From Erysipelotrichaceae bacterium (GTDB lineage Bacteria > Bacillota_I > Bacilli_A > Erysipelotrichales > Erysipelotrichaceae), in NCBI GenBank assembly GCA_012513225.1, contig JAAZCQ010000004.1, forward strand, positions 53,915 through 117,914: a DNA stretch of 64,000 bases, in the 5' to 3' direction. The notes beneath the pieces were generated by a model. That model searched no databases. It saw only the letters and a program-made list of their open reading frames with translations, and had not been told where the DNA came from. The first letter of the stretch is position 1, and the number at the start of each line of letters is the position of its first letter. Shown in pieces: positions 12,134-22,565 of this stretch. The position numbers and the translations under genes are program-made.

Positions 12134-13567
12134 AACCTCAACTATTTTCATCATATTTGCAGATCCTTCTCCTGTTGGATAACCTGCAGTAATAATTATT
12201 AATTCTCCTGGTTTAATTCCATATCCCTTTGCAAAAGTACTAGCTAATTCATCATCATTAGTCATTTCATTTTGAACATCAGACAAAATAGGATAAACTC
12301 CCCAGTAACTTTCTAACTTTCTTTGAGTACTTTTTGTAAATGTTATTGCTAATATAGGGATATTAGGTCTAAACTTAGATATTCTTCTAGCAGTTGTACC
12401 TCCTTGGGTAAATGCAACTACTGCTGCAATATTATCTAGATTTAAACTAGCATCGGCTACAGATATTCCAATTGCATCTTGAACTGTATCCCTAGATGAA
12501 CGTTTAGATAAATCTAACCTTTCTCTATAAGGGATAATCTTTTCTGCAGTACTAACAATAGTAGCCATAGTAGCACAAGCTTCTACTGGATAATCACCAG
12601 CTGCAGTTTCTGCAGAAAGCATTACACAATCAGATCCATCTAGAACAGCATTACAAACATCGCTTGCTTCAGCTCTAGTACATCTTGGATTAGCTGTCAT
12701 AGAATCTAACATATGTGTTGCAGTAATAGCAGGTTTTCCTACTCTATTTGCAACTTTTATAATTTGTTTTTGATATATAGGTACTAATTCAGTAGAGATT
12801 TCAACACCTAAATCCCCTCTTGCTACCATAACACCATCAGAAGCTTTTATAATTTCTTCAATATTATCAAAGCCTTCTTGATTTTCTATTTTTGCAATAA
12901 TTTGAATTTTAGGTTTTTCTTCTTCAATTAAAATTTTTCTTATTGCGTGAACATCTTCTGCTCTTCTAACAAAAGAAGCAGCAATGAAATCAACATCGTT
13001 TTGACATCCAAATCTTAAATCAGCCTCATCTTTTTTAGAAATGAAAGGCATTGATAAACTAACACCTGGAATATTGCATCCTTTATTTGAACTAATAGGA
13101 CCATTTACTTCAACTCTGCATTTTAATTCCTTACCATCATTTTCTAATATTGTAAGTCTCATTTTTCCATCATTAATTAAAATATAATTACCTGGAACAA
13201 CATCATCAAATAATTCTGGAGATTGAATATGAAATCTTTCATGAGTTCCTAAGATTTCTTCTTTTACTATATGAACAATCTCTCCTCTTTTATATTCTTC
13301 AGTATCATTTTTAAACTTGCCACATCTTATTTCTGGTCCTTTTGTATCTAACATAATCCCTAAATTTATACCAGTTTCTTCACTTACTTCATACGCTAAT
13401 TTCATTCTTTGTAAGTGTTCTTCATAAGAACCATGGCTGAAATTTAATCTTATTATGTTCATACCCGCCTTAGCTAGTTCAGCTATTACTTCTTTTTTTT
13501 CGCTAGCTGGTCCAATTGTACAAACAATTTTTGTTTTCTTACCAAATAAACTACTATAATTACTCAA
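12128..13567 (-). CDS. pyk: Pyruvate kinase
   Basis: Last ATP-forming step of glycolysis, phosphoenolpyruvate to pyruvate. The 479-residue protein has KIVCTIGPASEKK, RLNFSHGSYEEH, the K-containing IIAKIENQEGFDNIEEI signature, MVARGDLGVEI, and the C-terminal allosteric domain. It lacks the extra PEP-utiliser domain found at the C-terminus of Bacillus pyruvate kinases. The start is a TTG with AAGGAG nine bases upstream. It follows pfkA by 11 bases, the usual glycolytic pair. Confidence 0.98.
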   Translation of the reverse strand: MSNYSSLFGKKTKIVCTIGPASEKKEVIAELAKAGMNIIRLNFSHGSYEEHLQRMKLAYEVSEETGINLGIMLDTKGPEIRCGKFKNDTEEYKRGEIVHIVKEEILGTHERFHIQSPELFDDVVPGNYILINDGKMRLTILENDGKELKCRVEVNGPISSNKGCNIPGVSLSMPFISKKDEADLRFGCQNDVDFIAASFVRRAEDVHAIRKILIEEEKPKIQIIAKIENQEGFDNIEEIIKASDGVMVARGDLGVEISTELVPIYQKQIIKVANRVGKPAITATHMLDSMTANPRCTRAEASDVCNAVLDGSDCVMLSAETAAGDYPVEACATMATIVSTAEKIIPYRERLDLSKRSSRDTVQDAIGISVADASLNLDNIAAVVAFTQGGTTARRISKFRPNIPILAITFTKSTQRKLESYWGVYPILSDVQNEMTNDDELASTFAKGYGIKPGELIIITAGYPTGEGSANMMKIVEVK

Positions 13568-13578
13568 AATTTTTCTCC

Positions 13579-14541
13579 TTAGACTAATCGATCAAATAAT
13601 CGATATAAATGTTTTCTTGATGGTTTAGGTCTTTGTAGTGCTTCTTCAATTGGCAATCCTACAATTTGATTATCTAAGATTCCAACACATTGACCACCCT
13701 TACCAGCCATTAATAAATCAACAGCATGCTCTCCCATTCTACTAGCCAACAATCTATCATAAGGCGATGGTGATCCACCTCTTTGAATATGCCCTAAAAC
13801 AGTAGCACGGCCACTAAAATTTGTGTGTTGAGATATTTTTTTCGCTAATGCATCTACATCAGTTATTTTTTCAGAAATGATTACAATCGCATGATTTTTT
13901 TTGACTGCATTTCCAAGATACCTTAATCTTTCAAGAATATCAAGTTCATCATATCCGGTTTCTGGAGAAACAACTATTTCAGCACCACAATTTATTGCAG
14001 TATAAACTGCTAAATCTCCACATCTATTTCCCATAACCTCTACAACAGAACATCTATGATGGGAGCTAGAAGTATCACGTAGTTTATCGACATTTTCTAC
14101 ACATGTCTCAAGTGCAGTATTAAACCCAATTGTAAAATCGGTACCTGGAATATCATTATCTATAGTGCCAGGTAATCCCACACAATTTATCCCTTTACTA
14201 GTCAGTGCAAGAGCTCCTCTATAGGAACCATCTCCACCAATAACTACTAAAGCATCAATATTTTCTTCTTTTAAATTTTTAACAGCTAGGTTTTGAACTT
14301 CTTCATCCTTAAATTCAGAAAGCCTTGCAGATCCTAGCTTAGTTCCTCCACGGCTTATAATTTCAGAAACACTACTTTTAGTAAAATTCTCAAATTTCTT
14401 TTCAACCAAGCCTCTATATCCATCCCTAATACCAACAACCTCTATACCATTAGCCAAAGCTACACGAGTAATAGCTCTAATTGCAGCATTCATTCCAGGA
14501 GCATCGCCTCCCGAAGTTAATACACCTAGTTTTTTTACCAC
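13579..14541 (-). CDS. pfkA: ATP-dependent 6-phosphofructokinase
   Basis: Commits fructose-6-phosphate to glycolysis. From the GTG at 14541 the product is 320 residues, the standard bacterial length, starting [18 protein letters not shown]. It carries [31 protein letters not shown] with the catalytic Asp, and [13 protein letters not shown]. The GTG is favoured because GAGGGGTG lies just upstream; an ATG seven codons earlier would put that site within the gene. In some organisms PfkA also accepts tagatose-6-phosphate, which could matter for the amino-sugar locus in this window; that is only a possibility. Confidence 0.97.
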   Translation of the reverse strand: MVKKLGVLTSGGDAPGMNAAIRAITRVALANGIEVVGIRDGYRGLVEKKFENFTKSSVSEIISRGGTKLGSARLSEFKDEEVQNLAVKNLKEENIDALVVIGGDGSYRGALALTSKGINCVGLPGTIDNDIPGTDFTIGFNTALETCVENVDKLRDTSSSHHRCSVVEVMGNRCGDLAVYTAINCGAEIVVSPETGYDELDILERLRYLGNAVKKNHAIVIISEKITDVDALAKKISQHTNFSGRATVLGHIQRGGSPSPYDRLLASRMGEHAVDLLMAGKGGQCVGILDNQIVGLPIEEALQRPKPSRKHLYRLFDRLV

Positions 14542-14601
14542 TTTTTCACCCCTCAAATCCATTTTTATTTTATCATTTTTTAAGTTTTAAATAAATCTTT
14601 A

Positions 14602-15498
14602 TTATTGAATTCTTCTGTCTTTTCCTAATATTATTAAAGGTTTACTTAAAGTCTTGATTCGAGCAATTATTCTTTGAGCTTTTACTTTTTCTTGGACATT
14701 TCTATTATTAATCTCAAAGTGTTTTTCTAAACTAGTAAAATCTTCATTTGATGTAAACCATGTCCACTTTTTATTTTCCATTCTATCATTCAATATAGTA
14801 AATAAGATTTCATCTCTAAACCAAGAAGTTACACTTTCTGCACCAATATCATCTATCACTAAAAATTCACTGTTTATCAAAGATTTTACATCTTTTTGAT
14901 ATTCATTATTTTCAAGCTTAGATTTTATCTTTTGTGCAAATGTAGGTAGATTCACAAAAGAAACTACCTTACCCTCTTTAGCAAGCTTATTACAAGCACA
15001 AGCAGCTAGAAATGTCTTTCCAGAACCTATGTTCCCATACAAATAAAGCCCATAGTCCTTTGTATCAAGACAATCAAAAACCTCACTAATAACATTTAAA
15101 TAAGATGAATCTTCATTATCTAAATTAATATCGGTAAAATTTATTGTTTTCATATATTCACTTAAATCATTAATTAAATAATTATTTAAGTGTTTTCTTT
15201 TTATATTATCTTCTACTAAATATCTACACATTGTTAATTCTGTAGAATAAACACCATCATATTTTAAATCAAATATTCTTCCTTTATTAGGTTGTTTACA
15301 ATATTTCAATCCTTCACATTTATCACAAATATCAAGTTGATTAATCCATTCTCTATATTTAATTGGATATTTTTTTAATTCATCAAAATCAAGATTATTA
15401 TCACTTAAAAATTTTAAAACTCTTTTGTCATTTTTTAAATTTTCAAAAGACTCAGATGTTTCTTCTAAGATTAATGCATCAAAATTTATTTTTTCCAT
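14602..15498 (-). CDS. dnaI: Primosomal helicase loader DnaI
   Basis: AAA+ ATPase that loads the replicative helicase. The 298-residue protein has an N-terminal zinc-binding region (CDKCEGLKYC, later CRYL), then an AAA+ domain with Walker A GNIGSGKT, Walker B LVIDDIGAE, and a sensor region TSNEDF. It follows dnaB by one base, and that pairing is diagnostic for Bacillota. AGAGGA precedes the ATG. Confidence 0.95.
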   Translation of the reverse strand: MEKINFDALILEETSESFENLKNDKRVLKFLSDNNLDFDELKKYPIKYREWINQLDICDKCEGLKYCKQPNKGRIFDLKYDGVYSTELTMCRYLVEDNIKRKHLNNYLINDLSEYMKTINFTDINLDNEDSSYLNVISEVFDCLDTKDYGLYLYGNIGSGKTFLAACACNKLAKEGKVVSFVNLPTFAQKIKSKLENNEYQKDVKSLINSEFLVIDDIGAESVTSWFRDEILFTILNDRMENKKWTWFTSNEDFTSLEKHFEINNRNVQEKVKAQRIIARIKTLSKPLIILGKDRRIQ

Positions 15499-15499
15499 A

Positions 15500-16672
15500 T
15501 TATATCCTCTTTAATCTATCTTTAAGTTCATCAATTTTATCATCATTTAATGATAGATCTTTATCTTCTTTTAACTCTGTAGAATAATATTCAGGTAGTG
15601 GCATTGACTTAAATGACTTTGTAAATACCTTCGAACTTTCTGTTTTAGCCAAAGCTTTTTCTTTAGTATCTATATTCTCTCTTATCCATTCCCCAGCAAT
15701 TTTTTCCACATAATTTCTTGGGAGTTTATTTTGATTTATATTTAATACATATTCAATCAAAACATTTATAACTTCATGTTTCATTTGTAATTGTAAACTT
15801 AAATAATCCAATAACTTTGCATCAACAGTAGTTACAGGCAAGCCATTTTGTTTATTTTGTAAAAAAACAATTGGAGAAACCATATAAGGATCCTTATTCT
15901 CAATTATTTCAGGTTTTTGACGCATTGCTAATCCCTTTAGCTTTTCTGTATCTAGTGTACCTTTTTCATAATTACTGCACTTTCCTACTAAAACACTCAT
16001 TGTATCTTCTTTTAAACCATACAGTGTTGAAAGTCTCCCTATCAATTTTAAATTCTCTTCATTTCTAGCATTAATAGGAAACACCAAAGAAGACGTGTTT
16101 CTAATAAAGTATTCGTAATCAAAATCTATTTCACTATCAATTAATGAATCAAAATCATAACTAACTTTGATTTTTTCAAACTTAATTTCATTATCAAATG
16201 AAAATTCATTATCATAATTAAAACTAGAAGTAATATCAATATAATCAATTGTTGAAGCTTTATTAGCTAGTAATTTTGTAGTAGTTATTTCGTATTGTTC
16301 TATACCAATAGATTTTAAAAGCAGTTTTGACATATATTCACTTTTTAAAAAGTTATTTGTAGATAATGGAGAAATAATTTGATATATATAATTATTAATA
16401 TTTTCATTTTCTTTTAAATAGCTTTTTAGTAACATCATCTCTTCTAATTTTAACCTTGATTCTAAGATTTCATCTAAACTCATATTAAGTAATATTGAAA
16501 GTCTACTATGGTCTTCTAATAGTATTTGATTATCAAACTCAGATAACAAAGTCATATATAAAGAAATAGGTTTATAGCCTATTATAGGAAGATAAAGTAA
16601 AAATAATGATTGATAATCATTTCTATAATCTATTTTAATTATTTTATACGTATCTTTAGTTTTTAACTCCAT
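15500..16672 (-). CDS. dnaB: Replication initiation and membrane attachment protein DnaB (DnaB/DnaD family)
   Basis: Primosome component that works with DnaD and DnaI at the origin in Bacillota; not the helicase of the same name in E. coli. The 390-residue protein has a divergent N-terminal region and a DnaD-like C-terminal domain (about 245-345) ending in the family motif around KIAGEWIRENI. It overlaps coaE by 17 bases and is followed directly by dnaI. Confidence 0.9.
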   Translation of the reverse strand: MELKTKDTYKIIKIDYRNDYQSLFLLYLPIIGYKPISLYMTLLSEFDNQILLEDHSRLSILLNMSLDEILESRLKLEEMMLLKSYLKENENINNYIYQIISPLSTNNFLKSEYMSKLLLKSIGIEQYEITTTKLLANKASTIDYIDITSSFNYDNEFSFDNEIKFEKIKVSYDFDSLIDSEIDFDYEYFIRNTSSLVFPINARNEENLKLIGRLSTLYGLKEDTMSVLVGKCSNYEKGTLDTEKLKGLAMRQKPEIIENKDPYMVSPIVFLQNKQNGLPVTTVDAKLLDYLSLQLQMKHEVINVLIEYVLNINQNKLPRNYVEKIAGEWIRENIDTKEKALAKTESSKVFTKSFKSMPLPEYYSTELKEDKDLSLNDDKIDELKDRLKRI

Positions 16673-17243
16673 TTTTCACCTTATCTAACCAACTAATAAT
16701 ATCATTTTTAAATTCATTGATAGTTTTATCATTATATAACACATAATTAGACCTTACAATTTTATAGCTAACATCTAGTTGAGCATTAAATCTTTTTATT
16801 GCTTCTTCTTTTGTAAAACCTCTTTGTTTTACAGATCTATCAAGTGAAATCTCTTTACTAGTAGTAATCAATAAAATATAGTCAAACATATCTTGCCAAC
16901 TAGCTTCAAACAAAAGAGGAACTTCAGCAAAAAAGAACTCATAATTTTTAGAATGTTTTATTATCTCATCTTTTATATAAGGATGTATTATTTCTTCAAG
17001 TTTTATTCTGGTACTAGGATTATTAAATATAATTGAAGATACTTTACTTAAAACAATTTCTTTTTCTTCATCTAATATTTCTTCTCCTAAGAGCTGAATA
17101 ATATCTTTATACGCAGGATGAGATTTTTCATAGCAACTTTTTGCGGCTAAGTCACTATCAAAAACATAATATCCAAGTTCCCTTAAAATATTACTACAAA
17201 CCGATTTTCCAGAAGACATGCTTCCTGTAATTGCTATTTTCAC
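16656..17243 (-). CDS. coaE: Dephospho-CoA kinase
   Basis: Last step of CoA synthesis, phosphorylating the ribose 3'-hydroxyl of dephospho-CoA. The P-loop ITGSMSSGKS lies at the N-terminus, followed by the DSDLAAKSCYE segment and the lid region. I chose the GTG at 17243, which overlaps the mutM stop (TAGTG) and puts the P-loop at the usual distance from the start; another GTG seven codons upstream is possible. No strong ribosome site is seen for either, which suits coupling to mutM. It is 195 residues, as expected. Confidence 0.9.
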   Translation of the reverse strand: MKIAITGSMSSGKSVCSNILRELGYYVFDSDLAAKSCYEKSHPAYKDIIQLLGEEILDEEKEIVLSKVSSIIFNNPSTRIKLEEIIHPYIKDEIIKHSKNYEFFFAEVPLLFEASWQDMFDYILLITTSKEISLDRSVKQRGFTKEEAIKRFNAQLDVSYKIVRSNYVLYNDKTINEFKNDIISWLDKVKNGVKN

Positions 17244-18049
17244 TATATTTTTAATATTTGACACTTATCGCAAAAATAAGTACCTCTTCCTTTCAACTTT
17301 ATTTTTTTAATTTTATTACCGCAATTAATACATTTTGATTTATCTCTAAAATGGGTCATTGTATCAAAACTAAATCTTCCTGTAATTGAAGATGTATAAT
17401 CTTTTATACTCATGCCACCTGCTTCTATAGCTTCATTAAGGACAGATTTAATATTAAAATCTAATACTTCACAATCTTTTATATCTAATTTATTACTAAT
17501 ACTTGCAGGATGAATTTTACTTCTAAAACAGATTTCATCTGCATAAATATTTCCTATCCCAGCTAAAAGTTTTTGGTCCATTAAAATAGATTTAATATTT
17601 CGTTTTGAACTTTTAGTAATTTCTTTAATAAATTGTGCATCAATGAGTTCACTATTTGCATCAACACCAATATTGATTATAGATTCAATATTAATGTTTT
17701 TATTATATAATTCAACAGTTGAAAATTTTCTAACATCTTGATAATAAAGATTATTATTTTTAAATTTAAAAATAATATGAATATGTTTTAAATCAAGATT
17801 ACTCCCATAATAAAATTTCCCTTCCATTCTTAAATGAATTATTAAAATATAATCATCTAGTTCTAAAATTAAATATTTCCCTTTTCTATAAAATTTTCTA
17901 ATAAACTGATGTTTTAAATTATTTTTGAAATCTTCTATGGATGTTTTAATAATCTTTTCATAATTAACTATTACATCAAGTATTTCTTCATCTTTTAATT
18001 TTGTTTCTAATGCTTTTCTTATTGTTTCTACTTCTGGAAGTTCAGGCAT
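17243..18049 (-). CDS. mutM: Formamidopyrimidine-DNA glycosylase (Fpg/MutM)
   Basis: Base-excision repair enzyme removing 8-oxoguanine and nicking the strand. The protein starts MPELPEVETIRKAL with the catalytic Pro2 and Glu3, has the helix-two-turn-helix region (DQKLLAGIGNIYADEICF), and ends in a CxxC...CxxC zinc finger (CINCG ... CDKCQ). The ATG overlaps the polA stop codon (TAATG), and polA-mutM-coaE is a conserved cluster in Bacillota. Confidence 0.97.
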   Translation of the reverse strand: MPELPEVETIRKALETKLKDEEILDVIVNYEKIIKTSIEDFKNNLKHQFIRKFYRKGKYLILELDDYILIIHLRMEGKFYYGSNLDLKHIHIIFKFKNNNLYYQDVRKFSTVELYNKNINIESIINIGVDANSELIDAQFIKEITKSSKRNIKSILMDQKLLAGIGNIYADEICFRSKIHPASISNKLDIKDCEVLDFNIKSVLNEAIEAGGMSIKDYTSSITGRFSFDTMTHFRDKSKCINCGNKIKKIKLKGRGTYFCDKCQILKI

Positions 18050-20595
18050 TATTTAACCTCTAACCAATTATTCCCTATTTTACACTCAGCAACTAGAGGT
18101 ACTTTTAATTTCATAACGTTAACCATGCCATTTTGAATTATTTCTTTCATAACTTCTACTTCTTCCAATTTAACATCAAATATTAACTCATCATGAACTT
18201 GTAAAATCATTTTAGATTTCACATTTTGTTCTTTCATCATCAAACTAATATCAACCATTGCAAGTTTAATTATATCTGCTGCACTTCCTTGTATTGGAGC
18301 ATTCATAGCGGCCCTTTTGCCAAATTCTCTTACCATATGATTCTTATCTTTAATTTGTGGTATCATTCTTCTTCTATTTATTAATGTTTTAACATATCCA
18401 TGTGACTTACAATATTCTACTACTTCATCCATATATTTTTGAATTCTAGGAAATCTTTCATTATAAACTTCCATAAATTCTTTAGCTTCTTTTCTTGATA
18501 TATTTAATTGTTGGGAAAGGCCAAAATCACTAATTCCATATACTATTCCAAAGTTTACTGCTTTTGCTTTTCTTCTAGCATTAGAGTCAACTTCTTCTTG
18601 AGTAATATTAAAAACTTCCATTGCTGTTTTAGTATGTACGTCCATGTTTGAATTAAAAGCATCAATCAGGCCTTCTTCATTAGCCATATGACCCAAAACT
18701 CTTAATTCAATTTGTGAGTAATCACTTGCAATCAATATATTTCCTTTAGAAGGAATAAAAGCTTTTCTTACTTGACTACCTTGTTCATCTCTTACTGAAA
18801 TATTTTGTAAATTTGGATCGCTACTAGATAATCTTCCTGTTTGACTAATACTTTGATTAAAAACAGTATGAATTTTATTATCTGTTTGAATATATTTTTT
18901 TAATCCTTCAGCATATGTACTATATATTTTTTGTAGTTTTCTATATTCCATTAAGTAATCAATAATAGGATGAAACCCAGATAGCTTTTCTAAGACATCC
19001 ACTGCAGTACTTCTTTTCTTTTTTGAAGGCAAACCTAAATCATCAAATAATACTTTAGCAAGTTGTTTTGGAGAATTAATATTAAACTCACAATTTGCTT
19101 CCTTATATATAAGATCTGTAAGTCTATTAATTTTTGCTAAAGTTTCTTTTGCTATAACATCAAGTACTTCTTCATCAACACAAACACCTTCTTTTTCCAT
19201 CTCAAATAAAATTTCACTTAAAGGCATTTCTAAATTATAAAACAAGCTTTCTAATTCATATTCCTTTAATAAAGGTTTAGTTATTTCATAAAGTTTAATT
19301 ATATTTTTAGAAAATGTAGTACTATATTCGATACTACTTGAATTTTTATCTACTGTATCTAAATTATATTCCTCTACTATTTTGTCTAAACTAGTTAAAG
19401 TACTGTTACATAAAAAGGAAGATATCATAACATCAAAATCAAATTTAATATTTAAATTTAATGAATTAGCTAAATGTAAATTTCTTTTTATATCATAGCC
19501 AATTTTATAAGATTTACCTTCTAAAAAATTGATTATATTAGAATTGCTAATAATATCTTTTAAATATATGTAAATATTTCTTTTCCCATTATTTAATGCA
19601 AGACCTAAAACTTCTGCTTTAAAATAACTTTCATTATTATCATCAAAGAAGATAGCAACTTCAGCATTTAAAAAATCTTCTGGAATATATGTTACAACTT
19701 CATATTTTGCTTCTATATTATTAAAATTTATTTCAATTAAATCCTCATATCTTTTCTTTATACTATTCATTTCAACTAATTCAAGAAATTCAACAAGTCT
19801 TTTATAGTTAGGTTTGAACTTATAATCATCGTCATCTTTTTCTATGTCTACATCACATCTTATTGTAGCTAATTCTTTACTCATGATTGCAAGACCTTTA
19901 TTGTTTTCTACCTTTTCTTTTAATTTACCTTTTAGCTTATCAGTATTACTTAAAACATTTTCAAGTGTATTAAATTCACCTAAAAGTTTTAATGCAGTTT
20001 TTTCTCCAATACCAGGAATTCCAGGAATATTATCTGCTGTATCACCCATTAAAGCTTTTAAATCAATTATTTGTTTTGGGGTTATACCATATTCTAACAT
20101 AAGCTTTTTTTCATCATATTCTTCTACTTCACTAATTCCTTTTTTCATAAGCCAAATAGAAGTAGTTGAGTCAATTAATTGAAGCATATCTCTATCACTT
20201 GTTAAAATATTTATATTATATTCAGGATACCTTTTAGCTAAAGTTCCTATAATGTCATCTGCTTCTAAACCCATCTTATCAATATGTTCAATACCATAAG
20301 CATCTAAATAGTCTCTAACAAGTTGAAACTGGGGCACCAATTCTTCAGGTGCTTCTTTTCTTGTACCTTTATAATCAGGATAAATCTCATTTCTAAAAGT
20401 AGATTTACCTGCATCAAATGCAACCACAACAGAATCTGGCTGAATTAAATCCATAGCTTTTTGTAACATATTTGCAAAGCCATATATAGCATTTGTTGGA
20501 ATCCCCTTCTTTGTACTCATCATTCTTCCATACATAGTTGCATAAAAAGCTCTAAACAACATGGAATATCCATCAACTAGTAACATTGTTTTCAT
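18049..20595 (-). CDS. polA: DNA polymerase I
   Basis: Repair and Okazaki-fragment polymerase. The 848-residue protein has an N-terminal 5'-3' exonuclease (LVDGYSMLFRAFYA, DKMGLEADDIIGTLA), a central domain in which the acidic residues expected of a working 3'-5' proofreading site are not recognisable, and a complete polymerase domain (motif A DYSQIELRVLGHMA, motif B RKAKAVNFGIVYG, motif C LQVHDELIFDV). Loss of proofreading residues is common in Gram-positive Pol I. ATG 20595 is favoured by GGAGG six bases upstream; a longer in-frame extension exists but spans that site. Confidence 0.97.
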   Translation of the reverse strand: MKTMLLVDGYSMLFRAFYATMYGRMMSTKKGIPTNAIYGFANMLQKAMDLIQPDSVVVAFDAGKSTFRNEIYPDYKGTRKEAPEELVPQFQLVRDYLDAYGIEHIDKMGLEADDIIGTLAKRYPEYNINILTSDRDMLQLIDSTTSIWLMKKGISEVEEYDEKKLMLEYGITPKQIIDLKALMGDTADNIPGIPGIGEKTALKLLGEFNTLENVLSNTDKLKGKLKEKVENNKGLAIMSKELATIRCDVDIEKDDDDYKFKPNYKRLVEFLELVEMNSIKKRYEDLIEINFNNIEAKYEVVTYIPEDFLNAEVAIFFDDNNESYFKAEVLGLALNNGKRNIYIYLKDIISNSNIINFLEGKSYKIGYDIKRNLHLANSLNLNIKFDFDVMISSFLCNSTLTSLDKIVEEYNLDTVDKNSSSIEYSTTFSKNIIKLYEITKPLLKEYELESLFYNLEMPLSEILFEMEKEGVCVDEEVLDVIAKETLAKINRLTDLIYKEANCEFNINSPKQLAKVLFDDLGLPSKKKRSTAVDVLEKLSGFHPIIDYLMEYRKLQKIYSTYAEGLKKYIQTDNKIHTVFNQSISQTGRLSSSDPNLQNISVRDEQGSQVRKAFIPSKGNILIASDYSQIELRVLGHMANEEGLIDAFNSNMDVHTKTAMEVFNITQEEVDSNARRKAKAVNFGIVYGISDFGLSQQLNISRKEAKEFMEVYNERFPRIQKYMDEVVEYCKSHGYVKTLINRRRMIPQIKDKNHMVREFGKRAAMNAPIQGSAADIIKLAMVDISLMMKEQNVKSKMILQVHDELIFDVKLEEVEVMKEIIQNGMVNVMKLKVPLVAECKIGNNWLEVK

Positions 20596-20633
20596 AAAAT
20601 TCCTCCAAGCTAATTTTATCATACTATTGCATT

Positions 20634-20657
20634 AAAAAAGCCAAGATTGCTTGGCTT
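20634..20657 (-). terminator. Terminator after potD
   Basis: On the minus strand AAGCCAAG and CTTGGCTT form a perfect eight-base stem with a four-base loop, followed by a run of six T. The stem overlaps the last bases of the potD stop codon. Confidence 0.9.
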
Positions 20658-21750
20658 ATTTAGTTTCTTTTTGAAATTCTGCAAATATTTGAGTATGTAA
20701 TTCTAAAGCATCATCTTCAACATTTTGTATTATTTCACCTTTTTCAATTAAGTCATATTTATCTTCAGGCAATATAATTAATGGTTTCATTTCTTCAGAG
20801 ATATATTCTTCAGCAGCTTTATTTGTAACAAAATATCCTAACCACTCAAATCCTTTTGCTGCAACTTCTGGTCTATTAATATAGTCTAAAAATGCATAAG
20901 CTGCATCAGCGTTTGGCGCTTGGCTTGGAATAAATGCTGCCATAATACCAAAGCCTAAACCTTCTTCTGGATATACAACTTTAAAATCAGGATTTGTTAA
21001 TAATGCTTGATTAACTTGAGATGTATACATAAATGCTACACTTACTTCACCTGTTATTAAGAAGTCTTGTAAATTACTATCATTTATAATTCTTATATTA
21101 GGTGCTAGCTCTTTTAACTTATCTCCAGCTTCTTTTATTTCTGTTAAATCATTGGTATTAAATAAATATCCTAATGATTTTAATGCAATTCCATTTATTA
21201 CTCTATAATTTCCAATAATTGCAAGATTATCTTTTAATTTAGGATTCCATAAATCACTATATCCATTGATTTCAAAATCAATTTCATCAGGATTATAAAC
21301 AATTAAAGGTATTCCAGCACCATAAGGTAGTGTATATTCGTTGTTTGGATCATAGAATTCATTTTCATAAATTGGATTAATATTATCTATTGTAGAAATT
21401 TTTGTCCTATCTAATTTTTGTACTAGACCTTGTTCTATTGCTAATTCAATAATATAATCATCAGCTATAACCAAATCATAATCTTTACCCTGAGTTTCTT
21501 CAAGTTTCGCTAACATAGTTTCATCAAAATCAAAATTTGAATAATTAATTGTTATTCCAGTTTCTTTAGTAAATCCATCTAAAACCTCTTGTGGAAACAT
21601 TCCATCCCATGTGTATAAATTTAATGTTGTTCCTTTCAAAGGCATCGAAGAATCATTATTTGAATCAGTTGTGGTATTTGAAGAACTGCAACCACTTAGC
21701 ATAAGTGTACTAAGCAATACTAATAAACCAAATTTTTTTAATATTTTCAT
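20656..21750 (-). CDS. potD: Spermidine/putrescine-binding lipoprotein PotD
   Basis: Extracytoplasmic binding protein of a polyamine ABC importer. The N-terminus is a lipoprotein signal (LLVLLSTLMLSGC), followed by LNLYTWDGMFPQEVLDGFTKETGI, the characteristic opening of PotD/PotF proteins, and a type 2 periplasmic-binding fold. The second ATG (21750) is preferred since AAAGGG then sits at a workable distance. It is the last gene of potA-B-C-D and is followed by a strong terminator. Putrescine and spermidine preference cannot be read from the sequence. Confidence 0.93.
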   Translation of the reverse strand: MKILKKFGLLVLLSTLMLSGCSSSNTTTDSNNDSSMPLKGTTLNLYTWDGMFPQEVLDGFTKETGITINYSNFDFDETMLAKLEETQGKDYDLVIADDYIIELAIEQGLVQKLDRTKISTIDNINPIYENEFYDPNNEYTLPYGAGIPLIVYNPDEIDFEINGYSDLWNPKLKDNLAIIGNYRVINGIALKSLGYLFNTNDLTEIKEAGDKLKELAPNIRIINDSNLQDFLITGEVSVAFMYTSQVNQALLTNPDFKVVYPEEGLGFGIMAAFIPSQAPNADAAYAFLDYINRPEVAAKGFEWLGYFVTNKAAEEYISEEMKPLIILPEDKYDLIEKGEIIQNVEDDALELHTQIFAEFQKETK

Positions 21751-21770
21751 TTTCATCCCTTTCTTTTTAA

Positions 21771-22565
21771 CTAATATCTAGTTTGAGTTTTATTTGTAGA
21801 CTTTTTATTAATAATTTCAAATAAAAATATACAAATTACACTGATTAGTAATATTACTGTAGCCAAAGCATTAATTTCCGGTGTTACACCTGTTTTCATT
21901 TTTGTATATATTTTAATTGCTAAAGTATTTACAGTTGGTCCAGTAGTAAATATAGAAATAACTACATCATCAAAAGACATCGCAAATGACAATAACACTC
22001 CAGATAAAATTCCGGGTAATATATATGGAACAATAATATCACGAAATGTTTCATAAGATGAAGCCCCTAAATCCTTTGCTGCTTCTTCATATGAGGGATC
22101 CATTCCAATAAGTCTTGATCTTACTAACATAAATATATATGGTATACAAAATGATGTATGAGCAATAATTAATGTAATAAATCCAAACGGCATTTTAAAA
22201 AAAGAAAATACAGCAAGAAATGCCATTCCCAATATAATTTCTGGAATCATTATTGGTAATGTAGAAAAATAAGATATCATATTATCAAAAAAAAGTTTAG
22301 TCTTACGCATTGCTAATGCTGCACTGGTACCAATAATTACTGCAAAACTACAACTGAATAATGCAACTATTAAACTATTTATTAAAGACCTTCTTAAGTC
22401 ATTATCATTAAATAATTGCTTATACCAAACAATTGAGGTTCCACCCCAAACAGAAGATATTTTTGATGAATTAAATGAATAAACAACGGTAAGAATTATT
22501 GGTAAATAATTTATAATTGTTACTACAACTAAAAATAAAATAGCTTTTTTTGAAAGTTTTTTCAA
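21771..22565 (-). CDS. potC: Spermidine/putrescine ABC permease PotC
   Basis: One of two membrane subunits of the polyamine importer. The 264-residue protein has six hydrophobic segments and the EAA loop (YEEAAKDLGASSYETFRDIIVPYILPGI) that contacts the ATPase. The start is a TTG overlapping the potB stop codon (TTGA), with GGAGGG upstream, so it is translationally coupled. Confidence 0.92.
   Translation of the reverse strand: MKKLSKKAILFLVVVTIINYLPIILTVVYSFNSSKISSVWGGTSIVWYKQLFNDNDLRRSLINSLIVALFSCSFAVIIGTSAALAMRKTKLFFDNMISYFSTLPIMIPEIILGMAFLAVFSFFKMPFGFITLIIAHTSFCIPYIFMLVRSRLIGMDPSYEEAAKDLGASSYETFRDIIVPYILPGILSGVLLSFAMSFDDVVISIFTTGPTVNTLAIKIYTKMKTGVTPEINALATVILLISVICIFLFEIINKKSTNKTQTRY

Noticed and set aside
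18049..20595. Missing proofreading residues in DNA polymerase I as a novelty
   Set aside because: Loss of the 3'-5' exonuclease site is common in Pol I of Gram-positive bacteria.
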